Assembly: GCA_021847425.1 (NCBI GenBank) | Contig: JAJZRF010000023.1 | Location: forward strand, 1-43,478 | Source: Deltaproteobacteria bacterium | GTDB taxonomy: Bacteria; Desulfobacterota; Desulfobulbia; Desulfobulbales; Desulfurivibrionaceae | Reading direction: 5' to 3' | DNA: 43,478 bases | Shown: one piece after another, positions 1 to 7,562 of the stretch | Layout: each line of letters starts with the position of its first letter | Position numbering within the stretch: the stretch's first letter is position 1 | Program-made: the position numbers and the translations under genes | The notes under the pieces: generated by a model | What the model was told of the DNA's origin: nothing | Database searches by the model: none | What the model saw: only the letters and a program-made list of their open reading frames with translations

Positions 1-196
1 TGATCGCCAACTCCTCGGCCTGCTCTGCTAGCTGGCGCTTCAGGAGAGCATTTTCAACGGCCCACCTCTGCTCCACCTCACCACGTTGTTGGTTAAGCCG
101 GGCTTTAACGCGCCAACCATACAGCTGGAGCGGGGAGACAAGGTGATCGTCGAGGAACGCAGGGAGACAGAGATCAGGTAAGGGGGCGAGGGATAT
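1..196 (-). pseudogene. IS3-like transposase OrfA fragment (runs off left edge)
   Basis: The minus strand is open from position 196 to the window edge, about 65 codons, with an in-frame stop at 197-199. The translation contains a short turn-rich segment ending SPLQLYGWR, followed by a long Glu/Gln/Arg/Leu coiled coil that includes RWAVENALLKRQLAEQAEEL. A helix-turn-helix tail followed by a leucine-zipper-like helix that would continue into an ILKKA-type motif is typical of OrfA proteins of IS3-family elements; the resemblance is by eye. No start codon with a ribosome binding site is visible before the upstream stop, so this may be a decayed copy or only part of a gene continuing to the left. 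It borders the T1SS locus and hints that the locus edge was shaped by insertion sequences. Confidence 0.4.
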
Positions 197-251
197 TTAA
201 GGGGCTAAGGCAAGCAAGAAACAGGGCGTGAAAGAAATATATCCTAACAAT

Positions 252-289
252 AAAATAACTTGTTATTCGGGTTTGTGTTCCTGTATAAC
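252..289 (+). promoter_or_regulatory. Candidate promoter of the T1SS ABC exporter
   Basis: TTGTTA (260-265) and TATAAC (284-289) are spaced by 18 bases in an AT-rich stretch that stands out from its GC-rich surroundings. The -35 overlaps a palindrome, AATAACTTGTTATT, which could be an operator. About 170 bases separate it from the chosen exporter start at 458. Nothing else is recognisable in 197-457. Confidence 0.35.
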
Positions 290-457
290 GCTTTAAATTT
301 GATCTTCGGCAGCGGGTAAACTCGGGGCGCACGGCCGCTGGTCATGCCGGATTTTTCGGCAAGCAAAGAGCTGTGGGGAATGTGCTTGTCTTCCCGTGAA
401 CCGTCTTCGGTTCGTAGTCGTTTTTGTTGTCTTACATATTTGGGAAAGGTGTTTCTG

Positions 458-2623
458 ATGTCATCGTTTGGGGGAACGATTCATCGCGATGAGCTTCTCT
501 GGCTTTTAGGCAGCCTGAGCGGGCTCTATCGTCTGCCGTTTGATGCCGCGCTGGTGGCGCAGTCCTTTCCTCCCCCCTATGACCGAGGGGTTCTGCACGA
601 GGCGGCGCGCTCCCTGGGGTTCAAGACCGGCACCCGTGCCACGGCGGGTCTTGACTGGCAGAAATTGCCGTTGCCAGCCGTCGGTTTTCTTTTGCCGACG
701 CCGGAGACCAGCCCGCCGGTTGCACCCGATAGCCCAACGGCCGATCCCCCTGCCCACACCCTGCTCATCATCCTCAAGATCGAGGGGGAGCAGCTCCTCT
801 ATTTTCGCATCGGCTCACAGGCCCCGGAAACCATCACCACCGCTGAGGCAGGTGAGCGGTTCGGCTCCGAGCTCATCCTGATCGGCAAGGAAATCGCAAC
901 CGGCGACGACGAGGCCATCCCAGGATTCCCGGTGGAGAAAAAAACCTTCGGCTTTTCCTGGTTTGTCCCCGAATTGCTCAAGCACAAAAAAATCTGGCGA
1001 GACATCCTCTTCGCCTCCCTTGCCATTCAGTTGGTCGGCCTCACCACCCCGCTTTTCACCCAGGTGATCATCGACAAGGTCATTGCCCACCAGAGCAGAA
1101 GCACCCTGATCGTCCTTGGCTTTGCCCTCATCATGTTCATGCTCTTCAACCTCGTCATGACCTGGCTCAGGCAGTACCTGGTGTTGCACACCGGCAACCG
1201 CATCGATGCGGTGCTGGGCAGCAAGGTTTTCCGCCATCTCCTCCGGTTGCCGTTGCCCTATTTCGAGCACCGCCCCACCGGTACGCTGGTGGCCCGGATG
1301 CAGGGGGTGGAGACCATCCGCCAGTTCGTTTCCGGCGCCGCGGTTACCCTTATCCTTGATTTTCCATTTCTGCTTATCTTTCTGGCGGTGATGTTTGCCT
1401 ACTCCTGGCAGCTCTCGCTCATCGCCCTCGGGTTGATGAGCCTCATCTGTCTGATCAGCTTCCTGATGGTGCCGGTCTTTCGCGAGCGGCTCAACAAGCA
1501 GTTTATGTACGGCGCGCGCAACCAGGCCTTTCTCGTCGAATACCTTTCGGGCATTGGCACGGTGAAGTCCCTGCAGATGGAGCCGGATGTCGGCAAGAAA
1601 TACGGCGACCTGCTCGCCCAGTACCTGGCCGCCGGTTTCAGCACCAAACAGGTGGGCAACTCGTATAATGTGGTGGCCAACGGATTGGAACAGGTGATGA
1701 CCCTTTCCATCCTCATTGTCGGTGCGCTTTTGGTCATGCGCAACGAAGGCTTCACCGTGGGTATGCTGGTGGCCTTTCAGATGTTCGCCTCCCGCATGAG
1801 TCAGCCCATGTTGCGGCTGGTGGGGCTGTGGCAGGAGTTCCAGCAGGCCAATGTCGCAGTGAAACGGTTGGGCGACATCCTCGACATGCCCCAGGAGCCC
1901 TATACCCTTACCCCCAAACGGGAAAACGCGGGTCATGGCAGGATCGATCTGGTCAATCTCGGCTTCCGCTACTCCGAGCAACACCCCTGGCTCTACCGCA
2001 ATCTGGAGATGCACTTCAAGCCCGGCCATCTCACCGTGCTTATGGGGCCGTCGGGCTGCGGCAAGTCCACCCTGGCCAAGCTGATGCTTGGCTTCTACCA
2101 GACGGTGGAGGGGCATATCGCCTTGGACGGCCGCGATATCCGCTACCTCGCGGCCAACGAGCTGCGCGCCACCTTCGGGGTGGTGCCCCAGGAGACCGTG
2201 CTTTTTTCCGGCACCATCTACGACAATCTGGTCATGGCCCATCCCCATGCCAGCTTTCCCGAGGTGATTGCCGCCTGCAAGGCCGCCGAGATCCACGAGG
2301 TGATTGAAGAACTGTCAGAGGGCTACCAGACCGAGATCGGCGAACGCGGCACCGGGCTTTCCGGCGGACAACGGCAGCGGATAGCCATTGCCAGGGCCTT
2401 GCTCAAACGGCCCAAGATCCTCGTCTTCGACGAGGCGGTATCAAACCTGGACCAACTGACCGCAGAACACTTTGCCAAAACAATCAATAAGCTCAAGGGG
2501 CAGGTGACCATGCTTTTCATCACCCACCAGATTCCGAAAGGGTTGCAGGTGGACGAGGTGCTCTCCTTGGACTCCCATCACGCGGCCCACATGGAGGTGG
2601 TTGAGGATGCGGGGGCGGAATGA
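458..2623 (+). CDS. T1SS ABC exporter, HlyB family (C39-like domain)
   Basis: This is an inner-membrane ATP-binding exporter that would energise one-step secretion of the RTX proteins encoded downstream. From the chosen start it has 721 residues, the usual HlyB length. Residues 1-130 form a peptidase-C39-like domain with no catalytic Cys, which in RTX exporters binds substrate rather than cleaving it. A six-helix transmembrane domain covers roughly 165-460. The ATPase domain has Walker A GPSGCGKST at about 530, signature LSGGQRQR at about 634, Walker B ending DEAVSNLD with D658/E659, and switch His690. The more upstream ATG at 344 is open but lacks a ribosome binding site, whereas ATG 458 follows GGGAAAGGT at a good distance and begins with family-like sequence. 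The adaptor partner HlyD is about 13 kb downstream, and no outer-membrane TolC gene is seen. Confidence 0.93.
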   Translation: MSSFGGTIHRDELLWLLGSLSGLYRLPFDAALVAQSFPPPYDRGVLHEAARSLGFKTGTRATAGLDWQKLPLPAVGFLLPTPETSPPVAPDSPTADPPAHTLLIILKIEGEQLLYFRIGSQAPETITTAEAGERFGSELILIGKEIATGDDEAIPGFPVEKKTFGFSWFVPELLKHKKIWRDILFASLAIQLVGLTTPLFTQVIIDKVIAHQSRSTLIVLGFALIMFMLFNLVMTWLRQYLVLHTGNRIDAVLGSKVFRHLLRLPLPYFEHRPTGTLVARMQGVETIRQFVSGAAVTLILDFPFLLIFLAVMFAYSWQLSLIALGLMSLICLISFLMVPVFRERLNKQFMYGARNQAFLVEYLSGIGTVKSLQMEPDVGKKYGDLLAQYLAAGFSTKQVGNSYNVVANGLEQVMTLSILIVGALLVMRNEGFTVGMLVAFQMFASRMSQPMLRLVGLWQEFQQANVAVKRLGDILDMPQEPYTLTPKRENAGHGRIDLVNLGFRYSEQHPWLYRNLEMHFKPGHLTVLMGPSGCGKSTLAKLMLGFYQTVEGHIALDGRDIRYLAANELRATFGVVPQETVLFSGTIYDNLVMAHPHASFPEVIAACKAAEIHEVIEELSEGYQTEIGERGTGLSGGQRQRIAIARALLKRPKILVFDEAVSNLDQLTAEHFAKTINKLKGQVTMLFITHQIPKGLQVDEVLSLDSHHAAHMEVVEDAGAE

Positions 2624-2800
2624 GGATCATGTCAGGAAGTATTCCGGCGGCTGCCCGTGGCGCACTTGCAGTTTGAATTCACCCCGCGGACTATCTGTCT
2701 ACCTAACAAAAAGATTTTGATAATCCAGGCCGGTTCCGCTACCATAGGCAACCAGCATCAAAATGGTGTTGGGAATGGATGGCTAGGGGATGACGAGCAA

Positions 2801-2823
2801 TGGAGGATGGCGGCATGAAATAC
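2801..2823 (+). repeat. 23-bp direct repeat, copy 1
   Basis: This segment is identical to 5099-5121. It covers the Shine-Dalgarno region GGAGGATGG and the first codons (ATGAAATAC) of the two paralogous exported proteins. It marks an ancient duplication of the module 2.3 kb long. Confidence 0.8.
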
Positions 2824-3087
2824 AGGATGATGCTCGGGATAGTCAAAGGAGTTGTGTTCACGGTTTTGCTCACCGCCTTGGCGGGCTGCATGACCTTGGC
2901 CAAGGAAAACCCGCTTGGAATCGGTAAAAGCTGGAAAGAGGAGGTTCTGCTGCACGACGGCACAACCTTGACCGCGAAACGGTCTCATAGCTATGGCGGG
3001 TATCCGGTAATTGACAGCACCTCCCGGTCGGTGCTGAAGGAGGAGTGCAAGTTTACCATTCCGGGCACGAATCAGGACGTGACCTGA
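2815..3087 (+). pseudogene. Truncated lipoprotein, paralogue of the 5113-5832 protein
   Basis: The protein is an N-terminal fragment of 90 residues. It has a lipoprotein signal peptide with hydrophobic VVFTVLLTALAGC, in which LAGC is a clear lipobox, so the mature form would be lipid-anchored. It then shares SWKEEVLLHDG and PGTNQ(D/E)VT with the full-length neighbour at 5113. It stops where the paralogue has a Trp codon: TGG in the intact copy is TGA here. Homology continues for about two codons after the stop and then breaks at the left end of a transposase element at 3101. I chose ATG 2815 over 2800 because GGAGGATGG precedes it. The remaining 60 percent of the gene is missing. The family is uncharacterised to me, and the function is unknown. 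Confidence 0.75.
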
Positions 3088-3100
3088 GAAGAAATAGAAG

Positions 3101-3924
3101 AAATAGGGGACGGAGCCTGGTTTTTACACTGAGCAAGGAGAAAGGCGATGCCAAGACGGGCGCGCATCAAGCATGGGGGAGTGCCGCACCACGTTATTCA
3201 GCGCGGCAATAACCGATCAGCGTGTTTTTTTTCTGAGGAAGACCATGGGTTTTATCTGGAAAGTCTCTCGGAAGGAGCGGCCCGGTATGGTTGTGCAATA
3301 CATGCCTATATCTTGATGACCAATCACGTCCATCTGCTTACTACGCCAAGAGACGGGGAAGGTTTGTCCCTCATGATGCGTTATTTGGGCAGCCGCTACG
3401 TGCAATATGTGAATTACGTCTATAAGCGTAGTGGAACGCTATGGGAAGGCCGTTTCAAGTCGAGCGTGATCGACTCGGAGCGTTATCTGCTAACCTGTTG
3501 CCGGTATATCGAGTTGAACCCGGTTCGAGCTGGCATGGTAGCTGCCCCAGGTGATTACAAATGGTCGAGTTACGGCGCACATGCTTGCGGCCGACCGGAT
3601 GATCTTCTCCAGGATCATCCGTGTTACCTCGACTTGGGTAAAGATGAGCAAGCACGGCAGGAGGCGTATCGTGCTCTGTTTCAGCACGATGTGGATGCTG
3701 AATCTCTGGTAACGATTCGTGAAGCAGTGAACAGCGGGTTGGCCTTGGGTGGAGAACGGTTCAAGGATCAGATTGAAGCTGTGTTGGCGAGATCGGTGCG
3801 TGCGGGGAAACCTGGCCGCCCAAGGAAGAGAGACGTCGAGACAGGTAGGTCTGGTGAAAGTAATCTGGTTTAGGGGGGGAGAGAAGATGAAACAAATCAA
3901 AATATCGGGCTCCGTCCCCTATTT
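3101..3924 (+). mobile_element. RAYT (Y1 transposase) element with 17-bp inverted ends
   Basis: AAATAGGGGACGGAGCC at 3101-3117 is an exact inverted repeat of 3908-3924 and brackets a single transposase gene. The element separates a truncated lipoprotein gene from a headless RTX gene, so its arrival or later recombination probably removed sequence. No target-site duplication is evident, as expected for Y1-type enzymes. A related end-like sequence is found at 8477-8491. Confidence 0.75.
3148..3873 (+). CDS. REP-associated tyrosine transposase (Y1_Tnp, RAYT)
   Basis: The 241-aa protein belongs to the IS200/IS605-like Y1 single-strand transposase group. It begins with the family-typical MPRRARIKHGGVPHHVIQRG, contains the metal-binding His-hydrophobic-His signature in TNHVHLL near residue 60, and carries the candidate catalytic Tyr in the helix reading MRYLGSRYVQYVN. 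The motif SGTLWEGRFKSS follows, then a C-terminal extension with a basic GRPRKRD tail, as in RAYT/TnpA_REP proteins. A strong ribosome site, AAGGAGAAAGG, precedes the ATG. The gene is complete. It is flanked by perfect 17-bp inverted repeats, which in this family are the substrates cut by the enzyme. Its base composition is lower in GC than the RTX genes around it, consistent with an insertion. Confidence 0.93.
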   Translation: MPRRARIKHGGVPHHVIQRGNNRSACFFSEEDHGFYLESLSEGAARYGCAIHAYILMTNHVHLLTTPRDGEGLSLMMRYLGSRYVQYVNYVYKRSGTLWEGRFKSSVIDSERYLLTCCRYIELNPVRAGMVAAPGDYKWSSYGAHACGRPDDLLQDHPCYLDLGKDEQARQEAYRALFQHDVDAESLVTIREAVNSGLALGGERFKDQIEAVLARSVRAGKPGRPRKRDVETGRSGESNLV

Positions 3925-5116
3925 ACTATGGTGTCTGGAGGCGCAGACAATGACTTTCTGGATGGGCTCACTGCCAATGATACCATTACCGGCGATGGTG
4001 GAGATGATATGCTTGCCGGAGGCGCGGGCGACGATCAGCTGTCAGGCGGTACGGGAAACGATTATCTCTGCGGCGACGCCTCTCTTTCCGTGTATGGGGC
4101 AGACCGCTCTATCTTGATGAATTTTCAGGAACAATATTATTGGGATGCAGATGTATCCACCATGGGCTTTCACGCGACCTATGGCGACAAGGGCTATGCC
4201 ACCTCGGTTTCCCTCCAGGGCTTTGATCTTCCCGTGACTGGTTCCGGCAACGACCAGCTTTACGGGGGCGATGGTAACGATATCCTGATAGGGGGCGGCG
4301 GCAACGACATCCTGATGGGCGAAGCGGATCATGATCGCCTGGAAGGAGGGGATGGCGATGATTACCTGGACGGCGGCTCTGGCAACGACCTGTTGCTGGG
4401 CGATGATAACGCTGCTGACCCAGGCGGTAAGGACACCCTGATTGGTGGAACAGGGGATGACGAATTGTACGGGTACGGCGATGACGACTATCTGGATGGG
4501 GGCGATGGAAAGGACTATCTGGCCGGCGGCAGTGGGAATGACATGCTCTTGGGCGGTGCTGGTGACGATGAACTTTATGGCGACTCCGTCGATACCCCTG
4601 TGGCATTGCAGGGCGACGATACCCTTAACGGCGGGGCAGGCAATGACATTCTGGTCGGCAGGGGCGGCAACGACACCTACATCTTTGGCCGGGGCGACGG
4701 GCAGGACATAATCAACGACAGCGGCGGCGCTGCGGACACCATCCGTTTTGTCGATGCCTTGGCCAGCGAATTGCGGGTGACAAGGGACCAAGCCAATCTT
4801 TACCTTGCCGTCGGCAACACAGGCGACAGTCTCACCCTGGAGAATTGGTTTCTCGACGACTGGCACGACCTGGGACGCCGCTAAGTTGAAAAGCAAGATC
4901 ACTGTGGCGCCTTCCTCCGACACGAGGGACGTTTTATATGCTCCAGATAGCGGGGGAGTAATTAACGGACTTGGCGGGGATGATGATCTGATCGGCGGTA
5001 AGGGCAATGATACGCTGTATGGCGGCCCTGGCGTTGATATGTTGATGGGTAATGGAGGACATGACATTCTGGCCGGTGGGGAATGCAACGATTTGAACTG
5101 GAGGATGGCGGCATGA
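3925..5116 (+). pseudogene. Headless, frameshifted RTX protein remnant
   Basis: From 3925 the frame opens directly into glycine/aspartate nonapeptide repeats (GGxGxDxLx) with no signal or catalytic domain and no ribosome site at ATG 3928. At least a dozen calcium-binding RTX repeats are visible between residues 1 and 240, interrupted at residues 77-86 by STMGFHATYG, which is mirrored in the giant RTX protein at 8495. A haemolysin-type calcium-binding-related segment (LTLENWFLDDWH) follows, then the frame stops at 4884. The next frame (+1) continues WDAAKLKSKI and further RTX repeats from about 4870 to the stop at 5116, so a frameshift split the gene. It would have been a relative of the giant RTX lipase whose N-terminus was lost at the transposase element. 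Confidence 0.75.
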
Positions 5117-5121
5117 AATAC
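5099..5121 (+). repeat. 23-bp direct repeat, copy 2
   Basis: This is an exact second copy of 2801-2823, spanning the end of the RTX remnant and the ribosome site and first codons of the next exported protein. Confidence 0.8.
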
Positions 5122-5832
5122 ACGAAGGGAACACTGGGTTTGCTCGTTTCAATCTTGATCATGGGGACAAGCATGAACGCATTCGGATTTTTGGGCTTTG
5201 GCAACTCGGCAAGTTGGAAGGAGGAGGTGCTGTTGCATGACGGGAGCAAGATCATCGTCAAGCGTTCGGTTGAGCGTGGGGGGAGGCACGAAATCGGGCA
5301 AAAGGCTCCTTACAAGGAGCAGACCCTCGTCTTCGCCATGCCCGGCACCAACCAGGAAGTGACATGGGAAGACAAATTCAGCGAAGACCTGGGCATGGCC
5401 AATTTTCTACCCATGCTGCTGGATGTGCGTGATGGCGTAGCATATCTGGTGGTATCGCCAATGGGCTGCCTATCTTACAACAAATGGGGACGACCGAATC
5501 CGCCTTATGTCGTTTTCAAGTATGACGGCAAGGCGTGGCAGCGCATCCCGCTGGAAGAGTTGCCGACAGAGATCAAAACGCCCAATCTGATTTTTTCTGC
5601 GCCGGATATTGCGGTAGAAAAATCCGGCACCCGTTTCCTGACAGCGGAGATGATCAAGGCGATTATTTCTGGCTACAAACAACCCGAATACAAAACCATC
5701 CTGCGGGAGCCGGTTAAGCCAGGGACGGCGGGATCATCGGTGAATTGCGAGGAGATGGTTTTTTACAAAGGAGCATGGGTCGGTCCGGGAGATTCCATCG
5801 GCAAGCGAATGATGGATCGTAGGCCCAAATAA
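5113..5832 (+). CDS. Exported protein of unknown function next to RTX lipase
   Basis: The 239-aa protein has an N-terminal signal peptide (basic MKYTK, then hydrophobic LGLLVSILIMGTSMNAFG) with no lipobox Cys, unlike its truncated paralogue at 2815. The mature part carries SWKEEVLLHDG, MPGTNQEVTW, a CLSYNKWGRPNPPYVVFKYD segment and a C-terminal QPEYKTILREP motif. Two Cys lie in the mature domain. I recognise no characterised family. The overall wording resembles an uncharacterised group often seen in Beta- and Gammaproteobacteria, from memory and unverified. The gene starts inside the tail of the RTX remnant and ends 35 bases before an RTX lipase. A role as periplasmic partner or immunity protein of that lipase is a hypothesis drawn only from position and export signal. 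Confidence 0.75.
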   Translation: MKYTKGTLGLLVSILIMGTSMNAFGFLGFGNSASWKEEVLLHDGSKIIVKRSVERGGRHEIGQKAPYKEQTLVFAMPGTNQEVTWEDKFSEDLGMANFLPMLLDVRDGVAYLVVSPMGCLSYNKWGRPNPPYVVFKYDGKAWQRIPLEELPTEIKTPNLIFSAPDIAVEKSGTRFLTAEMIKAIISGYKQPEYKTILREPVKPGTAGSSVNCEEMVFYKGAWVGPGDSIGKRMMDRRPK

Positions 5833-5867
5833 TTTTACGGAATTGCCTTTTTCAAGGAGATTGAACA

Positions 5868-7493
5868 ATGACAACTCAATTTGAAATTGATTGTGCTCTC
5901 ATGGCTGGGGCTTCGTATATTTCTACCCGTCCTGATATAAACAAATTCCCAATCCCGGAGGGTTGGATAACGGTTACAAATCCCGATTCGCATTTTAATG
6001 ACCCTGCTACTGGCTTTGAAGCAGTTTCCTTCAAGCGTGGCGACGACATCGTCATCTCCTTTGCAGGCACCTACGAAAAAGACCTTACTGGCGACTGGAT
6101 GGCCAACACCGGGCTGGCCACAGGCTTTGGCTCAGCCCAGCTCTTGCAGGCTGCGGAGTATTATCTATCAATCAAAAATGATCCACGTTACCAAGGAGCC
6201 ACCATCACCCTCACCGGCCATTCCCTGGGCGGTGGGCTCGCTGCATTGGTGGGTGTATTCTTTGGCATAAAGGCCGTCACCTTCGACCAGGCCCCGTTCG
6301 CCAACTCGGCGGAATCGGGCCTGCTGACGCCGGACGTGGCCGCCAATCTCAAAAGCGACCTGCTGCTTGCGGGCTACAGCGAGGCCGACCTCGCCGGTCT
6401 GACCAATTTCCTGCAACTGCGGGACATCAATGGCGGCATCCCAAATTTCAACCTCGTCAGCACCATCCGCGTGGACGGCGAATTCACCTCATCCCTTCCG
6501 GTCGGCGTCTACGACCCCATCGGCACGACCGCAACCGTGCTGGATCATGGCCCCTATTCCAGTCCGTCCATTGACATGCACTCCATGGCCCTGCTCACCG
6601 CCTTTTTGCAAAGCGCCCAGAGCGTCGTCAATAGCGACAACCCGCAGCAGACTCTGAGCGAGGTATCCAAGAAACTCACCAATCTGCTGGGGATGTTTTT
6701 TGATAGCAGTCTGTATGCGTACACAACTGACCCGACCAACACAACAGATGTCAATCTCCTCGAACACCTCGTCAAGCATCAGGAGGGCCTTGATCCAGCC
6801 GTGCCGAACGACGGTGACGCCATGGTCAGCCGTTTCACCACCGACATGTGGAAGATCGCGCAGGACGGCGGCCTGAGTCTCACCAATGCCAACATCACCA
6901 AGGCGCTCACCGCCTTTGCCATGCAGATGTATTACGCGAACCCCGCTGCCACGGAGGCGAGCAAGCAACTCTTCAGCAGCAACGGTCTTGTCGGCGGCAT
7001 CCATTTCGACCGAACGGACGTGGCCGCCACCCTGGCCGAGGCCAAGGGATACAAGTATTTCCAAGACTACGTGGGCAGCCTGTCATTCGGGAGCAACAGG
7101 GATGTTCTTACCCAGCAGTTGCCCGATCTGCGCGACTGGTACATCCAGGCAGGCAGCCAGGCCATGGAGGCCACGGCAGGAACACAGCGCGCCTTCATGC
7201 TGGGCGGCAACGGCAATGATATCCTGACCGGTGGCAGCCAGGCTGATCTGCTGGTGGGCAATGGCGGAAAGGATACCCTGAACGGCGGGGGCGGGGATGA
7301 CGTGCTGATGGTGGGGTGGAACAGCAAGGGCTTTCTCGACAACACCGGCGACATCCTAAATGGCGATGCAGGCAAGGATAGCCTGTACGGCGGCGCTGGA
7401 GATGATTGGCTTGCCCTGGCTGGCGGCGAGAGCAGACACTATGGGCGAAGCAATACTCTTGAAAGCGGCATGAAGAAACGCTTTGACGCCTAG
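5868..7493 (+). CDS. RTX lipase (lipase class 3-like, alpha/beta hydrolase)
   Basis: The 541-aa predicted lipolytic enzyme would be exported by the T1SS encoded in this locus. The N-terminal alpha/beta hydrolase domain (about 1-260) shows the oxyanion-type segment VISFAGT and the nucleophile elbow GHSLGGG with Ser119. A helical middle region follows. Residues about 445-525 contain RTX repeats such as GGNGNDILTGG and LYGGAGDDWL, which bind calcium in this family. The last repeat is followed by a short basic tail ending MKKRFDA rather than the longer non-repetitive domain usually needed as a T1SS signal, so the protein may be truncated. There is no N-terminal signal peptide, as expected for T1SS cargo. 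Ribosome site AAGGAGA lies 7 bases upstream. It is preceded by an exported protein and followed by another. Confidence 0.85.
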   Translation: MTTQFEIDCALMAGASYISTRPDINKFPIPEGWITVTNPDSHFNDPATGFEAVSFKRGDDIVISFAGTYEKDLTGDWMANTGLATGFGSAQLLQAAEYYLSIKNDPRYQGATITLTGHSLGGGLAALVGVFFGIKAVTFDQAPFANSAESGLLTPDVAANLKSDLLLAGYSEADLAGLTNFLQLRDINGGIPNFNLVSTIRVDGEFTSSLPVGVYDPIGTTATVLDHGPYSSPSIDMHSMALLTAFLQSAQSVVNSDNPQQTLSEVSKKLTNLLGMFFDSSLYAYTTDPTNTTDVNLLEHLVKHQEGLDPAVPNDGDAMVSRFTTDMWKIAQDGGLSLTNANITKALTAFAMQMYYANPAATEASKQLFSSNGLVGGIHFDRTDVAATLAEAKGYKYFQDYVGSLSFGSNRDVLTQQLPDLRDWYIQAGSQAMEATAGTQRAFMLGGNGNDILTGGSQADLLVGNGGKDTLNGGGGDDVLMVGWNSKGFLDNTGDILNGDAGKDSLYGGAGDDWLALAGGESRHYGRSNTLESGMKKRFDA

Positions 7494-7562
7494 CTTTTTG
7501 CTGTGATATCCTGACTGATAAATTGTGTTTATACGTGCCGAACTATGATGAGGGAGGAGAAG

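Noticed and set aside
344-457. Upstream start at 344 for the ABC exporter
   Set aside because: There is no ribosome site, the 38 extra residues do not resemble the family, and ATG 458 has a good Shine-Dalgarno.
815-2296. 493-aa open frame on the minus strand inside the ABC exporter gene
   Set aside because: It is the antisense shadow of a GC-rich gene with unambiguous ABC exporter motifs; the translation is His/Gly-rich without any domain and has no ribosome site.
4042-5088. 348-aa minus-strand frame opposite the RTX remnant
   Set aside because: RTX repeats in reverse give long open frames of Ala/Val/Ile repeats; there is no start signal and no family resemblance.
5535-5717. Small alternative frame inside the 5113 protein gene
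   Set aside because: It is fully contained in a better-supported gene and has no start signal.
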